Below are positions 22,338-31,629 of a stretch of DNA of 64,000 nucleotides, piece by piece (positions within the stretch are counted from its first letter, which is position 1; every line of letters begins with the position of its first letter). The stretch comes from Geomicrobium halophilum. Its GTDB lineage: Bacteria; Bacillota; Bacilli; Bacillales; Marinococcaceae. Below the pieces are notes generated by a model that did no database searches, had not been told where the DNA came from, and saw only the letters and a list, made by a program, of their open reading frames with translations. Made by a program: the position numbers and the translations under genes. The stretch lies in contig NZ_JACHHJ010000001.1 of assembly GCF_014207655.1 (NCBI RefSeq), positions 124,001-188,000 of the forward strand, written 5' to 3'.

Positions 22338-22769
22338 ATGAAAAATGAAGAAATTGTTGTTGAGGAATTAAATACGTTATTAAGAGGTACATATATGGGG
22401 GTACATTCTCTTGAACACTATATTCAAAAGGTAGATGATGCTGAGTTAAAGAAAAAGTTTCAATCTATGCAACAAGAGGTTAAGCAAAATGCCCAAAAGG
22501 TAGCAGAACGAATACAAAATTTAGAGGGGGTTCCTGCCGACAATGAAGGTGTATCTGGAAGAATGCACACCTTTATGCACAATAAGATGGTACCCGATAA
22601 TACAAGAGAAATGATTGAAGAAGCTTTAAAAGGAACAGATAACTACGGCGTTCACTATGCAGAAGAGGTTGTCAAAGGTGATCTAGACCCAAAGAGTAAA
22701 CGAATGGTCGAGGAAGTTATTGATACGAACCGCAAGCACGCTGAAGAACTGAGACAATTATTGCATTAA
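22338..22769 (+). CDS. DUF2383-like ferritin-fold protein
   Basis: This 143-residue protein is predicted to be almost entirely helical, a four-helix bundle of the DUF2383/PA2169-like group in the ferritin superfamily. Landmarks are NTLLRGTYMGVHSLEHYI, the helix KKKFQSMQQEVKQNAQKVAERI, NYGVHYAEEVVKG and EVIDTNRKHAEELRQLL. Candidate metal residues (Glu and His in helix partners) are present, but binding is not established. AGAAGGAG precedes the ATG. No operon partner is adjacent. Confidence 0.75.
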   Translation: MKNEEIVVEELNTLLRGTYMGVHSLEHYIQKVDDAELKKKFQSMQQEVKQNAQKVAERIQNLEGVPADNEGVSGRMHTFMHNKMVPDNTREMIEEALKGTDNYGVHYAEEVVKGDLDPKSKRMVEEVIDTNRKHAEELRQLLH

Positions 22770-22918
22770 ATGAAATGAAGGTCATCCTTTTTTATGAAAG
22801 CCCCTTAATGTAGTAAACTCCTTCGGTTTGCTTCCCCCCTCCGGCTTAAACATCAACTCATGATCAGCTTTTTTCTGTTAAAAAGGATCATGGGAGTAAA
22901 CGTTAATAACAATCGCCC

Positions 22919-24141
22919 TTACTTCCCCTTTCGTTGTTTGAATGATATAAATCGACGTGCTAGAGGTAAACAAACGGACATTGCTAGCTTTCGGACAAAA
23001 ACATTTGCAAATCTTCGTTGCCATACAAGAGGGGGACGTGCTTCTTCAACTGCTCGAGGAGCATATTCAAGCATGAAAGATTGATATTTCTGAAGTGCAA
23101 TAGTAGAACGATCATTTTGTAAGAGCTGAGCCGCTAAGTTTACCGCATCAATGATGGCTGTACTAGCACCTAACCCTCCAGTAGGTGGCATCGGATGAAC
23201 AGCATCTCCTATAAGTGTTATTCTTTTATTCTCCCAAGGAGATAAATGACTTGGAAACCAAAAGTGAAAGGATGCTGTCTCTTCACTAACCGAACCCTTA
23301 ATCAAGTCTAGAAACCTTATATCCCATTTTCTTATTAATTGGATAGCTTCAATTTCTAGCTGCTTTGAATCCAACTCTTTAGAAGTGGTATGAAATTTAT
23401 CATCAGCTGCACCTACAGACCAAATGACATAAGGTTCCTCTATTGCATCTAACGACTTTATCAATGCGTTATCATCCCCAGTAGATTTAGGGTCATGTAA
23501 AGTTAGAAACATTCCTATCCCACCTGGTCCAATTGCAAATGAAGGTCCCTTGAATAAATCAGAATAAAGAACAGATCTGACATGTTCAGTTAACATTGTT
23601 TTTCCCGCAATAGCGGTTACCCCAGCAGTCTGTGCAGTTTCCCGTCCTAATAACTGGCGGGCTACTGAAGAATGTACGCCATCCGCACCAACTAAGATAT
23701 CTACCTCTTCGCTTTTTGCATTTGAAAAGTGGATCACGACACCTGATTCTAAATTTTCATAGTAAGAAAATTTAGCCCCCCAACGAATGATGCCTTCTAA
23801 CTCTGCAGCTAAGATTTTACGTAAGGGAAGCCTGCCGATCATAAGGAGGTCTTCTTCATCTGTTTGACGAAAATGAAACTTAGTCTTTCCTCGGTGGTCA
23901 AGAATTGAAAACTGTTGGAATGATTCTGGCCCTGTACCACTTGCCTTTAGCGCTTGTATAAATTTACTTGGAAGTCCCTTATGAATAGCTTTAAGAGCTT
24001 CCTCACTAAGATGCAACCGATAACCACCCGTTTTTAAAGGTGATGGGTCTTGATCGAAAAGGACAACTTCTATATTTTGAGCACAAAGTGCTTGAGCCGT
24101 GTAAGTCCACCTATCCCCGCTCCGATAATTCCTACCCGCAT
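22919..24141 (-). pseudogene. FAD-dependent monooxygenase, frameshifted near the start
   Basis: The protein is a PHBH-fold flavin monooxygenase of about 407 residues. The frame from 24141 gives MRVGIIGAGIGGLT, the perfect FAD-binding fingerprint, behind AAGGAG. The remainder (ALCAQNIEVVLFDQD, the GADGVHSSVARQLL block and GDAVHPMPPTGGLGAST) is in a different frame. The two frames join at about 24097-24103, and one missing base there restores the family pattern. The continuous open frame from 24157 therefore has a meaningless first 20 residues. Either the gene is inactive or the base is a sequencing or assembly error. The substrate cannot be inferred. Confidence 0.8.
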
Positions 24142-24157
24142 GCCCATTCTCCTTCAC

Positions 24158-25034
24158 ACCATATTTGAATCTTTTTGAATAACTTATTCTACAATAGACT
24201 CATTTAATGAACCTTTTCGTCTGTCCAAAATCACTATGGGGCAGTAGAGAGTATAAATTCCCTTCGTCTTTCCATATTGGACTATCACCTGCAGTAAAAC
24301 GGTGATACCAATTACCCCAGGTCAGCAGTGTAAACATAATAGCAACCTACAACCAGGATCATGAGCATGATAACGGCCAGCCTAATGTAACTCCCCAATC
24401 CCTAAGAATAGTGTCGCGTCCTTTCGAGTAAAAAACGTATCGAAAAAGGGATACGATCAAAAACATCTCTATTTTCATTTCGCTTTATTGTTCGATAAAG
24501 AACGATGAGGGAGAATAATAAGAGAACATGAAGATATATTATTCGGTAAATGTTATAATCCAAGCACTGTTTAGAAGAAAGTTGATAGGAATGAATATCT
24601 GAGTGTTAGGATATATGCTCGCTTTTTTACCACGTACAAATAGACCTTTCCCAGATAAACAGGAATGCATAAATGAGCCCCCTGGTGGCAAGACCTTCAC
24701 TTCTCCATATTCGTCTATAATGATACATATGTTAAAACCCAAGGATAAAATGATTTCCTTGAGGCCCTCGAGAAATTGTTTCATCACTTCAATCGTTTTT
24801 CATTCGAAGGAATGATTTTAAAAAACGCTCTTTCTTGGGATGCAGAGATACACTCTCTTTTGTAGTGAAATGATCGTTCAGGGGACCCCCCGAGAAATTT
24901 TGAATGGGACATTCTCAGACATCTGGACACTCATAATTGCCGGCGAGATACAAACCATCGTCATCCGAAACCATAGTAATTATGATAAAATAAAGGTAAG
25001 ACATTGAGCGAGCGATGTGAAAGGAGCTCTACTT
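24158..25034. other. Long intergenic region with decayed coding remnants
   Basis: Almost 880 bases separate the monooxygenase from polA. On the minus strand 24200-24337 encodes MFTLLTWGNWYHRFTAG and ends at 24200. An overlapping frame just upstream encodes a membrane helix (RLAVIMLMILVVGCYYVY). Together they look like one small membrane protein broken by a frameshift. Minus-strand 24539-24787 is open for 82 codons but has no ribosome site. I see no further gene; the polA promoter must lie in the last 100 bases. Confidence 0.4.
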
Positions 25035-27671
25035 ATGAATAAACTTGTACTCGTAGATGGGAATAGTGTGGCGTATCGCGCTTTCTATGCATTGCCCCTT
25101 CTTTCGAATGATAAAGGAGTTTACACAAATGCTGTCTACGGTTTTACGACGATGCTGTTAAAAATTTTACAAGATGAGCAGCCTACCCATATGCTGATTG
25201 CTTTTGACGCTGGGAAAACCACGTTTCGGCATGAACAATTCGAAGACTACAAAAGTGATCGCCAGAAGACACCGCCGGAGCTGTCTGAACAACTTCCGGT
25301 GATTCGGGAAGTATTAGAATCATTTACCATTTCGGCTGTTCAAGTCGAATTATATGAAGCTGACGATATTATCGGAACGCTTGCTAAGCGCGCTGAAGAA
25401 AAGGATTGGCAAGTTCGTATTTATACCGGGGATAAAGATTTACTTCAACTTGTGAGTGATCAAACGAGCGTCGCCATTACCCGCAAGGGGATTACAAATG
25501 TTGATTGGTATGATCTTGCTGCGATCCAAGAACGATACGGTATACCGGCGACACACATTCCCGATATGAAGGGGCTTGCTGGGGATTCGTCGGATAATAT
25601 CCCTGGTGTTCCGAAGATTGGAGAGAAAACGGCACTGAAATTGTTAACCACCTATGGCGGGATTGATGAGGTTCTCGCCCATGCGGATGATGTTTCCGGA
25701 CCGAAGATGCGGGAGCGGCTCAAGGAGTATCGGGAACAGGCACTCATAAGCAAACAATTAGCAGTTATTCACCGAGAAGCGCCTGTTGAAATAGAATTGG
25801 ACACCCTTTCTTATACCGGATATAGCAGTACAAAGGTGCGCCAGCTTTTTAAAGAGTACGGTTTTAACTCCTTAATGAATCAAATCGCAACGGATGAAGA
25901 TAGCTTAGAGGAAGAAGAAGCAGGATTAGAAGACTTTGAGTTTTATCACAAAGATGAGGTAGTTGAAGACATGCTTACTTCACCTGCTGCGTTAACCGTT
26001 GAAGTGCCTGCTGAGAACTGCCATAACGCTGATATATGGGGCATTAGCATCGTGAATCAAAACGGAGCTTTTACCATTCCTGTAGAGACAGCTTTACGAT
26101 CCGAAGCTTTTCAAAACTGGCTAGCCGACGAAGAAGAAGAAAAGTACGTATTTGATGCAAAGAAGATGATCGTAGCTTTAGGTTGGAAAGACATTGAGGT
26201 GAAAGGAGTTTCGTTTGATACACTCATTGCTTCCTACCTTTTGGATCCTTCTTTATCGGCTCATGATATTGCGGATATTGCCGGGCGCAGGGATCTACAG
26301 ACCGTATTGACTGATGAAAGTGTTTATGGAAAGGGAGCAAAGTTTGCAAAGCCTGATGCACCTGCACTTAACGATCACCTCGCGCGTAAGGCTGCAACCA
26401 TATGGAAATTGAAAGATCAACTTGCTTCTGAGCTGGAGGAGAATGAACAAAGTGAATTATTTACGACGTTAGAGCTGCCATTGACACTCGTACTCGCGAA
26501 TATGGAACTCCAGGGAGTCGCCACAGATGAGAAGCAATTGCTTAATATGGGGGAGGAGCTTGACGAGCGCTTGAGTACTCTTGAAAGTGAGATTCATTCA
26601 CTTGCCGGGGAAACCTTTAATATTAACTCACCGAAACAACTAGGACCTATTCTGTTCGAGAAACTTGAACTTCCGGTTATTAAAAAAACGAAAACGGGAT
26701 ACTCCACCGCTGCAGACGTTCTTGAGAAGCTTGCAGACAAGCACGAGATCATCCCGAAACTCTTACATTACCGGCAAGTCATGAAATTGAAGTCAACGTA
26801 TATCGAAGGCTTACTCAAAGTTATCCATAAGGATACGAAAAAAATTCACACCCGTTTTAACCAGGCTCTTACGCAAACGGGGCGTTTGAGTTCTGCAGAG
26901 CCGAATTTGCAAAACATCCCGATTCGGCTTGAAGAAGGCCGAAAAATCCGTAAAGCTTTTGTTCCTTCTGAACCTGATTGGGTCATGCTTGCCGCAGATT
27001 ATTCCCAAATTGAATTGCGCGTGCTTGCTCATATGTCCGGAGATGAAAAGTTAAAAACGGCTTTTCATGAAGGGAAGGATATTCACACACAAACGGCGAT
27101 GGATGTGTTCGGAGTTGATATAGGTGACATTACCGATACGATGCGCCGTCACGCAAAAGCAGTGAACTTTGGGATCGTTTATGGCATTAGCGATTATGGA
27201 TTGTCGCAAAGCCTTGGGATTACACGAAAGGAAGCCCAATCATTTATTGATGCTTATTTCGAGAGTTATCCAAAGGTGAGGGCGTATATGGATGAAGCGA
27301 TTCTTCAGGCTCGAGATGAAGGGTACGTTACAACGCTGCTTAAACGCCGCCGTTATCTTCCCGATATCAACAATCGCAATTTTAATCTACGAAGCTTTGC
27401 GGAGCGAACAGCGATGAATACACCCATTCAAGGGACAGCTGCCGATATCATTAAAAAAGCGATGGTTGATGTTGCTGATGCATTAAAAGATAAAGACTTA
27501 CAAAGCCGTTTACTTTTGCAAGTCCATGACGAACTTATTTTCGAAGTTCCGCCAAGTGAAGTCGAACAAATGCAGAAGCTTGTAGCTGATAAAATGACAG
27601 AAACGATTAACCTGAATGTACCTCTTCTTGTTGATGTCGAACAGGGAAGTACATGGTATGAAGCGAAATAA
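25035..27671 (+). CDS. polA: DNA polymerase I
   Basis: PolA fills gaps after primer removal and excision repair. The 878-residue protein has an N-terminal 5' nuclease domain (LVLVDGNSVAYRAFYALP, YEADDIIGTLA, GDKDLLQLV, residues 1-290). A degenerate 3'-5' exonuclease-like middle follows, as usual in Bacillus. The polymerase domain carries motif A (DYSQIELRVLAH), motif B (RRHAKAVNFGIVYG) and motif C (QVHDELIFEV). I start at the ATG at 25035 behind AAAGGAG rather than the GTG at 25017. mutM follows 15 bases later, as in B. subtilis. Confidence 0.96.
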   Translation: MNKLVLVDGNSVAYRAFYALPLLSNDKGVYTNAVYGFTTMLLKILQDEQPTHMLIAFDAGKTTFRHEQFEDYKSDRQKTPPELSEQLPVIREVLESFTISAVQVELYEADDIIGTLAKRAEEKDWQVRIYTGDKDLLQLVSDQTSVAITRKGITNVDWYDLAAIQERYGIPATHIPDMKGLAGDSSDNIPGVPKIGEKTALKLLTTYGGIDEVLAHADDVSGPKMRERLKEYREQALISKQLAVIHREAPVEIELDTLSYTGYSSTKVRQLFKEYGFNSLMNQIATDEDSLEEEEAGLEDFEFYHKDEVVEDMLTSPAALTVEVPAENCHNADIWGISIVNQNGAFTIPVETALRSEAFQNWLADEEEEKYVFDAKKMIVALGWKDIEVKGVSFDTLIASYLLDPSLSAHDIADIAGRRDLQTVLTDESVYGKGAKFAKPDAPALNDHLARKAATIWKLKDQLASELEENEQSELFTTLELPLTLVLANMELQGVATDEKQLLNMGEELDERLSTLESEIHSLAGETFNINSPKQLGPILFEKLELPVIKKTKTGYSTAADVLEKLADKHEIIPKLLHYRQVMKLKSTYIEGLLKVIHKDTKKIHTRFNQALTQTGRLSSAEPNLQNIPIRLEEGRKIRKAFVPSEPDWVMLAADYSQIELRVLAHMSGDEKLKTAFHEGKDIHTQTAMDVFGVDIGDITDTMRRHAKAVNFGIVYGISDYGLSQSLGITRKEAQSFIDAYFESYPKVRAYMDEAILQARDEGYVTTLLKRRRYLPDINNRNFNLRSFAERTAMNTPIQGTAADIIKKAMVDVADALKDKDLQSRLLLQVHDELIFEVPPSEVEQMQKLVADKMTETINLNVPLLVDVEQGSTWYEAK

Positions 27672-27686
27672 GGAGAAACATCAGTT

Positions 27687-28508
27687 ATGCCAGAGTTACC
27701 AGAAGTTGAAACGGTAAGAAAAACGTTAACCAGTCTCGTGAAAGATAAACAAATTGTGAATGTCGAAGTCGGCTGGCCAAAGATGATTAAAGAACCGGGC
27801 GATGTGGATGCCTTTCGGTTTTTACTCGGGGGGCAATCGATCCAAAGCATTGATCGCAAAGGGAAGTTCCTGATTTTCAAACTAGATGATTACGCGCTCG
27901 TGTCCCATCTTCGTATGGAAGGGAAGTATCAGGTAGGGAATAGTGAACCGCCGTGCAAACATACCCATGTTCGTTTTTTCTTCAGTGATGATAGTGAACT
28001 GCGTTATCGGGATGTACGCAAATTCGGGACGATGCATCTGTTTCCGAAAGGAACGGAATTTAACGTCGCGCCATTAGCGAAGTTAGGGCCAGAACCCCTG
28101 GAACATTCCTTTACGCCGGATTATTTACAGCAAAAATTTGCAAAGACGACTCGTAATGTGAAAGCGGTCTTGCTCGATCAATCTATCGTTTCAGGACTTG
28201 GAAACATTTATGTTGATGAGGCTTTATTCCGGGCAGGGGTTTATCCAGGGAAAAAGGCTGCTGATCTGGATATGGTATCTACGGCACTTATTCACCAGGA
28301 AACAAAGGAAACGCTTTCTGCTGCTATCGAAGCGGGAGGTTCTTCCATTCGCTCGTATTTAAATGGAAATGGTGAAATGGGATATTTTCAACAACAGCTG
28401 TTTGTTTACGGGCGTAAGGGAGAAGTTTGCAAGAGGTGTAAGAGTGAAATCGAGCGCACAGTCGTTGCTGGGCGAGGTACGCATTATTGCCCAAGTTGTC
28501 AAACATAG
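27687..28508 (+). CDS. mutM: Formamidopyrimidine-DNA glycosylase
   Basis: MutM (Fpg) excises 8-oxoguanine and formamidopyrimidines and cleaves the abasic site. The 273-residue protein starts MPELPEVETVRKTL: Pro2 is the catalytic amine and Glu3 the acid. The helix-two-turn-helix region with SGLGNIYVDEALF and the C-terminal zinc finger CKRC...CPSC are complete. A short gap separates it from polA, and ytaF and coaE follow, the conserved polA-mutM-ytaF-coaE order. Confidence 0.96.
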   Translation: MPELPEVETVRKTLTSLVKDKQIVNVEVGWPKMIKEPGDVDAFRFLLGGQSIQSIDRKGKFLIFKLDDYALVSHLRMEGKYQVGNSEPPCKHTHVRFFFSDDSELRYRDVRKFGTMHLFPKGTEFNVAPLAKLGPEPLEHSFTPDYLQQKFAKTTRNVKAVLLDQSIVSGLGNIYVDEALFRAGVYPGKKAADLDMVSTALIHQETKETLSAAIEAGGSSIRSYLNGNGEMGYFQQQLFVYGRKGEVCKRCKSEIERTVVAGRGTHYCPSCQT

Positions 28509-28578
28509 AAATGATGTACATTGGATAGGCTCTTGTCATAGGCTATTTTAAATAGATAGCTGGAGGGAGCCTGTTACA

Positions 28579-29235
28579 ATGGAAGGCTGGATTGCTTTGC
28601 TCGTCATTGCTTTTGCAGTAAGTATCGATGCCTTCGGTGTCGGGATGACTTATGGGATGCGCAAGCTTAAAATCTCGGCTTTACCGATTATTATCATTGG
28701 ATTATGTTCGTTCATATCCGCGTTATTGGCAGGATTGTTTGCGGAAGCTGTTTTTCAATATATACCTATTCAATTCGGTGATTATTTAGGCGGTATCATT
28801 CTCATCGTGATCGGGATTTGGGCAGTTTTCCAAGCGATGCGTCCGAAGGAACAGGCCGGCCCGGTCGCCGTACGAAAAAAAGTAAAAACCGAAGGTACCA
28901 TGTTTAATTGGGAAATCAAGAAGTTGGGACTCGTTATTCAAGTGTTACGGAAGCCAACGACTGCTGATATGGATGGCTCAGGAACCATTTCCATAAAGGA
29001 AGCGATGCTTCTCGGATTGGCCCTTGCATTGGATGCGTTTGGGGCAGGGTTTGGAGCGGCAATGCTTGGCTACTCGATTGTATCTTTTGCCATCCTCGTC
29101 TTTATCATGTGTTCGCTGTTTTTAATTCTTGGCAAAAACGGCGGTTTCAAGCTTGCAGATAAGAAGGCATTTGAAAAACTGGCCTTTGTGCCAGGTTTGC
29201 TACTTCTTTGTATCGGTGTATTTAATATGATGTAA
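28579..29235 (+). CDS. ytaF: YtaF family sporulation membrane protein (MntP-like)
   Basis: This 218-residue protein has six predicted helices in two similar halves, each holding an SIDAFGVGMTYG or ALDAFGAGFGAA motif, the signature shared with MntP manganese exporters. Between the halves is a soluble loop with ADMDGSGTISIKEA, an EF-hand-like calcium loop typical of YtaF. Annotated roles are sporulation-associated; transport of divalent metal is likely by homology but unproven. The ATG at 28579 has GGAGGGAG upstream. It is followed closely by coaE. Confidence 0.9.
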   Translation: MEGWIALLVIAFAVSIDAFGVGMTYGMRKLKISALPIIIIGLCSFISALLAGLFAEAVFQYIPIQFGDYLGGIILIVIGIWAVFQAMRPKEQAGPVAVRKKVKTEGTMFNWEIKKLGLVIQVLRKPTTADMDGSGTISIKEAMLLGLALALDAFGAGFGAAMLGYSIVSFAILVFIMCSLFLILGKNGGFKLADKKAFEKLAFVPGLLLLCIGVFNMM

Positions 29236-29250
29236 AAAAAGAGGGATCGT

Positions 29251-29853
29251 ATGATTATTGGCCTGACGGGCGGAATTGCTAGTGGAAAAAGTTTACTTGC
29301 ACAGTATTTAAACGACTGGGGGTTTCCGATTGTAGATGCTGATGTTATCGCTCGTGAGGTCGTGGAACCTGGAAAACCTGTCTATAAGCAGCTGCAATCC
29401 TTTTTTGGAGAGGAAATTTTTCATGGAGACGGAACTTTGGATCGTAAAGCCCTTGGTCGTATTGTCTTTTCTGATCAAGAGAAGCGAGATCAGCTTAACC
29501 AAATGATGCATCCAGCGATTAATGAAGAAATGATGAGGCAAAAAGAAGATCTTATAGCACAAGGGCATAAGACGCTCGTTTTCGACATCCCTCTTCTTGT
29601 AGAAAATGGAAGGACGAACATCGTCGATTACGTCTTACTCGCTTATGTGGAAGAAGATGTTCAACTCAAACGCTTAATGGAACGGGACAGGAGTTCGGAG
29701 GAAGAAGCCCTTAGCCGCATCCGTTCGCAAATGCCATTGGAAAAGAAAAGGAATCATGCGGATGCGATCGTGGATAATAGTGGTCATCGGAAAACTTCAA
29801 AGGAACAACTGGCGCACATTCTGGCTGAGTGGGGTATCGATGTAAATGTTTAA
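29251..29853 (+). CDS. coaE: Dephospho-CoA kinase
   Basis: CoaE phosphorylates dephospho-CoA in the last step of coenzyme A synthesis. The 200-residue P-loop kinase starts with IIGLTGGIASGKS, then has VDADVIAREVV with the catalytic Asp, FDIPLLVENG, and the lid segment RDRSSEEEALSRI. Length is normal. It is followed directly by a strong terminator, so the polA-mutM-ytaF-coaE run ends here. Confidence 0.95.
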   Translation: MIIGLTGGIASGKSLLAQYLNDWGFPIVDADVIAREVVEPGKPVYKQLQSFFGEEIFHGDGTLDRKALGRIVFSDQEKRDQLNQMMHPAINEEMMRQKEDLIAQGHKTLVFDIPLLVENGRTNIVDYVLLAYVEEDVQLKRLMERDRSSEEEALSRIRSQMPLEKKRNHADAIVDNSGHRKTSKEQLAHILAEWGIDVNV

Positions 29854-29854
29854 G

Positions 29855-29883
29855 CAACAACACCATTGTGTTGTTGTTTTTTT
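29855..29883 (+). terminator. Terminator after coaE
   Basis: Perfect 9-bp stem CAACAACAC/GTGTTGTTG with a 4-base loop and a run of seven T residues. Confidence 0.92.
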
Positions 29884-29918
29884 ATTTGTATGGAAAAACA
29901 TCGTACAAGCGAAAATTA

Positions 29919-29962
29919 TATGATATACTAATGACAACAACAGCGCTAATTAGTATATCATA
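29919..29962 (+). promoter_or_regulatory. Inverted pair of CcpN-type boxes at the gapB promoter
   Basis: A perfect 14-bp inverted repeat, TATGATATACTAAT (29919-29932) and ATTAGTATATCATA (29949-29962), is separated by 16 bases. Each arm fits the CcpN recognition sequence TRTGHYATAYW, as I recall it, at every position. CcpN represses gapB and pckA during glycolysis in B. subtilis. The left arm also contains TATACT, a likely -10 element, so a bound repressor would cover the promoter. Confidence 0.78.
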
Positions 29963-29980
29963 ATTAGGGGGCAATCGAAT

Positions 29981-31009
29981 ATGAGCGCAAAAGTAGCCAT
30001 TAATGGCTTTGGTCGTATCGGCAGAATGGCATTTCGAAAGGCTTTTTTAGATCATCAGCTAGAGATTGTTGCTGTGAATGCGACCTATCCTCCACAAACG
30101 CTCGCACATTTACTCAAACATGATAGTATTCATGGACGTTTTAATGCGACGGTCGAGGCGACAGAAGAAGCCATGATCGTAAATGGGAAAGAAGTAAAGG
30201 TATTACAATCCAGAGACCCGGTAGCTTTACCTTGGAATGAATTGGGCATCGATATCGTCATCGAAGCTACGGGTAAGTTCAATACAAGAGAGGGTGCAGG
30301 TTCCCATATCGAGGCAGGGGCTAAGAAAGTGGTCATTACAGCTCCGGGGAAAGACGAAGATGTGACAATCGTTATGGGGGTGAATGATGAGGATTATGAT
30401 GATGAAAAGCACCATATTATTTCTAATGCTTCATGTACGACGAACTGTCTTGCACCTGTCGTTAAAACATTGGATAAAGCATTTGGCATTGAAAGCGGTT
30501 TGATGACGACCGTTCATTCATACACAAACGATCAAAAAAATATTGATAATCCTCATAAAGATTTACGGCGGGCCCGTGCATGTGGCCAATCGATAATTCC
30601 AACATCAACGGGGGCAGCAAAAGCCATCGGTATCGTTCTTCCTCATCTAAAAGGGAAGTTGAATGGTTCTGCTTTGCGGGTGCCGACCCCCAACGTGTCT
30701 CTCGTTGATCTTGTCTGTGATCTTGACGAGGAGGTCACTGAAACGGAGGTGAACGACGCTCTGCGTTCAGCATCAAACCAGGATTTAAAAGGGATTCTCG
30801 GCTGTTCTGATGAACCTTTCGTTTCCATCGATTACAACGGGGACGAACGTTCCTCCATTATCGATACATTATCAACAATGGTGATTAATAAAAAACAGGT
30901 AAAAGTCCTTGCTTGGTATGACAATGAATGGGGCTACGCCTGCCGAGTCGTTGACCTTGTTCAGATGATCGCTGAAAAGGTATCACGAAGATCTACGGTG
31001 AAAGGATAG
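29981..31009 (+). CDS. gapB: Glyceraldehyde-3-phosphate dehydrogenase, gluconeogenic (NADP)
   Basis: GapB runs the gluconeogenic direction in Bacillus and prefers NADP. The 342-residue protein has INGFGRIGR at the N-terminus, the catalytic SNASCTTNCLAP with Cys152, and THSYT-type HSYTNDQ with the catalytic His. The residue after strand two is VNATYPPQ rather than the NDL of NAD-specific GapA, consistent with NADP use. The upstream CcpN boxes predict repression when glucose is present. It is monocistronic, ending in a terminator. Its position between coaE and nrdR agrees with B. subtilis. Confidence 0.94.
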   Translation: MSAKVAINGFGRIGRMAFRKAFLDHQLEIVAVNATYPPQTLAHLLKHDSIHGRFNATVEATEEAMIVNGKEVKVLQSRDPVALPWNELGIDIVIEATGKFNTREGAGSHIEAGAKKVVITAPGKDEDVTIVMGVNDEDYDDEKHHIISNASCTTNCLAPVVKTLDKAFGIESGLMTTVHSYTNDQKNIDNPHKDLRRARACGQSIIPTSTGAAKAIGIVLPHLKGKLNGSALRVPTPNVSLVDLVCDLDEEVTETEVNDALRSASNQDLKGILGCSDEPFVSIDYNGDERSSIIDTLSTMVINKKQVKVLAWYDNEWGYACRVVDLVQMIAEKVSRRSTVKG

Positions 31010-31032
31010 AATTTCCAATAACAAGCATGTAA

Positions 31033-31064
31033 AACCTCTATTTCTTTGGCGATAGAGGTTTTTT
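31033..31064 (+). terminator. Terminator after gapB
   Basis: A 9-bp stem AACCTCTAT/ATAGAGGTT (31033-31041 and 31052-31060) with a 10-base loop, then a T run. Confidence 0.9.
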
Positions 31065-31066
31065 AA

Positions 31067-31130
31067 GATGGTTTCAAAAAGGACAAACAAAGCCGGGTAT
31101 TGCTCGAGTTCAGGTTATCGCCGCTCTCAA
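31067..31130. repeat. MITE-like element, degenerate end fragment (copy C)
   Basis: GATGGTTTCAAAAAGGACAA and the following AAAGCCG resemble the left end of copy A at 32740. GTTATCGCCGCTCT a little further on corresponds to its GCTTATCGCCGATGGCGTTCT. It abuts TTTAA at 31062-31066. I could not find a matching right end, so it is probably truncated. Confidence 0.5.
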
Positions 31131-31315
31131 AAGAGTGTTAATTTATGCTTGAAAGCTGAAGAATAACTCCTTTGCCCTTCAATCGTATGTGGCCATCAAA
31201 GTAAAGGCTTTTAAAAATAAATACAAGTTTCCTCCATATAAAAAGGCCTGTTTCATTTTCTAAATAGGAATGAAGAGTCATATAATGACACAAACCGAGA
31301 GAGGGGCTGGTATGA

Positions 31316-31534
31316 TTGAAACTGAAATACGTACGTTTTAAACGAAAATCTCAAGTTACGATTCCGCCTGATATAGCTGAAACGTTAAATCTTCAAGAAG
31401 GGGACGAATTACAGTGTCGATTGGAAGATGGAAAAATTGTTATGATACCTATGTTTTCATCCAGTGTGATTAAGCGTGGCTTGGGAGGGAAAAATGGCAA
31501 AAAGAACAAGTTGAAAATCAAAACATTCTCATGA
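31316..31534 (+). CDS. AbrB/MazE-type DNA-binding protein
   Basis: This 72-residue protein has the swapped-hairpin AbrB fold: KYVRFKRKSQVTIPPDIAET, then LNLQEGDELQCRLEDGKIVMIP. Such domains occur in transition-state regulators and in antitoxins. The C-terminal 25 residues are strongly basic (GGKNGKKNKLKIK). The start appears to be TTG at 31316 behind AGAGGGGCTGG; the ATG at 31312 is in another frame that stops after nine codons. No toxin gene is adjacent, so a solitary regulator is more likely than a toxin-antitoxin pair. It is flanked by repeats on both sides. Confidence 0.65.
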   Translation: MKLKYVRFKRKSQVTIPPDIAETLNLQEGDELQCRLEDGKIVMIPMFSSSVIKRGLGGKNGKKNKLKIKTFS

Positions 31535-31629
31535 AACAGTCTTTTGTAAACCATCTTTTTGAAAACTAAGGCCTAGGACTGACGCCTTCTCTATGGATTA
31601 TGTTACCTCAGCCCTGCTGCGCACCTACA

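Noticed and set aside
24539-24787. 82-codon minus-strand frame with a plausible-looking sequence (ICIIIDEYGEVKVLPPGG)
   Set aside because: No ribosome site precedes the start and the frame overlaps one of similar size on the plus strand. It could be a remnant but is not supported as a gene.
31316-31534. AbrB-like gene as the antitoxin of a toxin-antitoxin pair
   Set aside because: No toxin-sized gene follows or precedes it; both sides are repeats.
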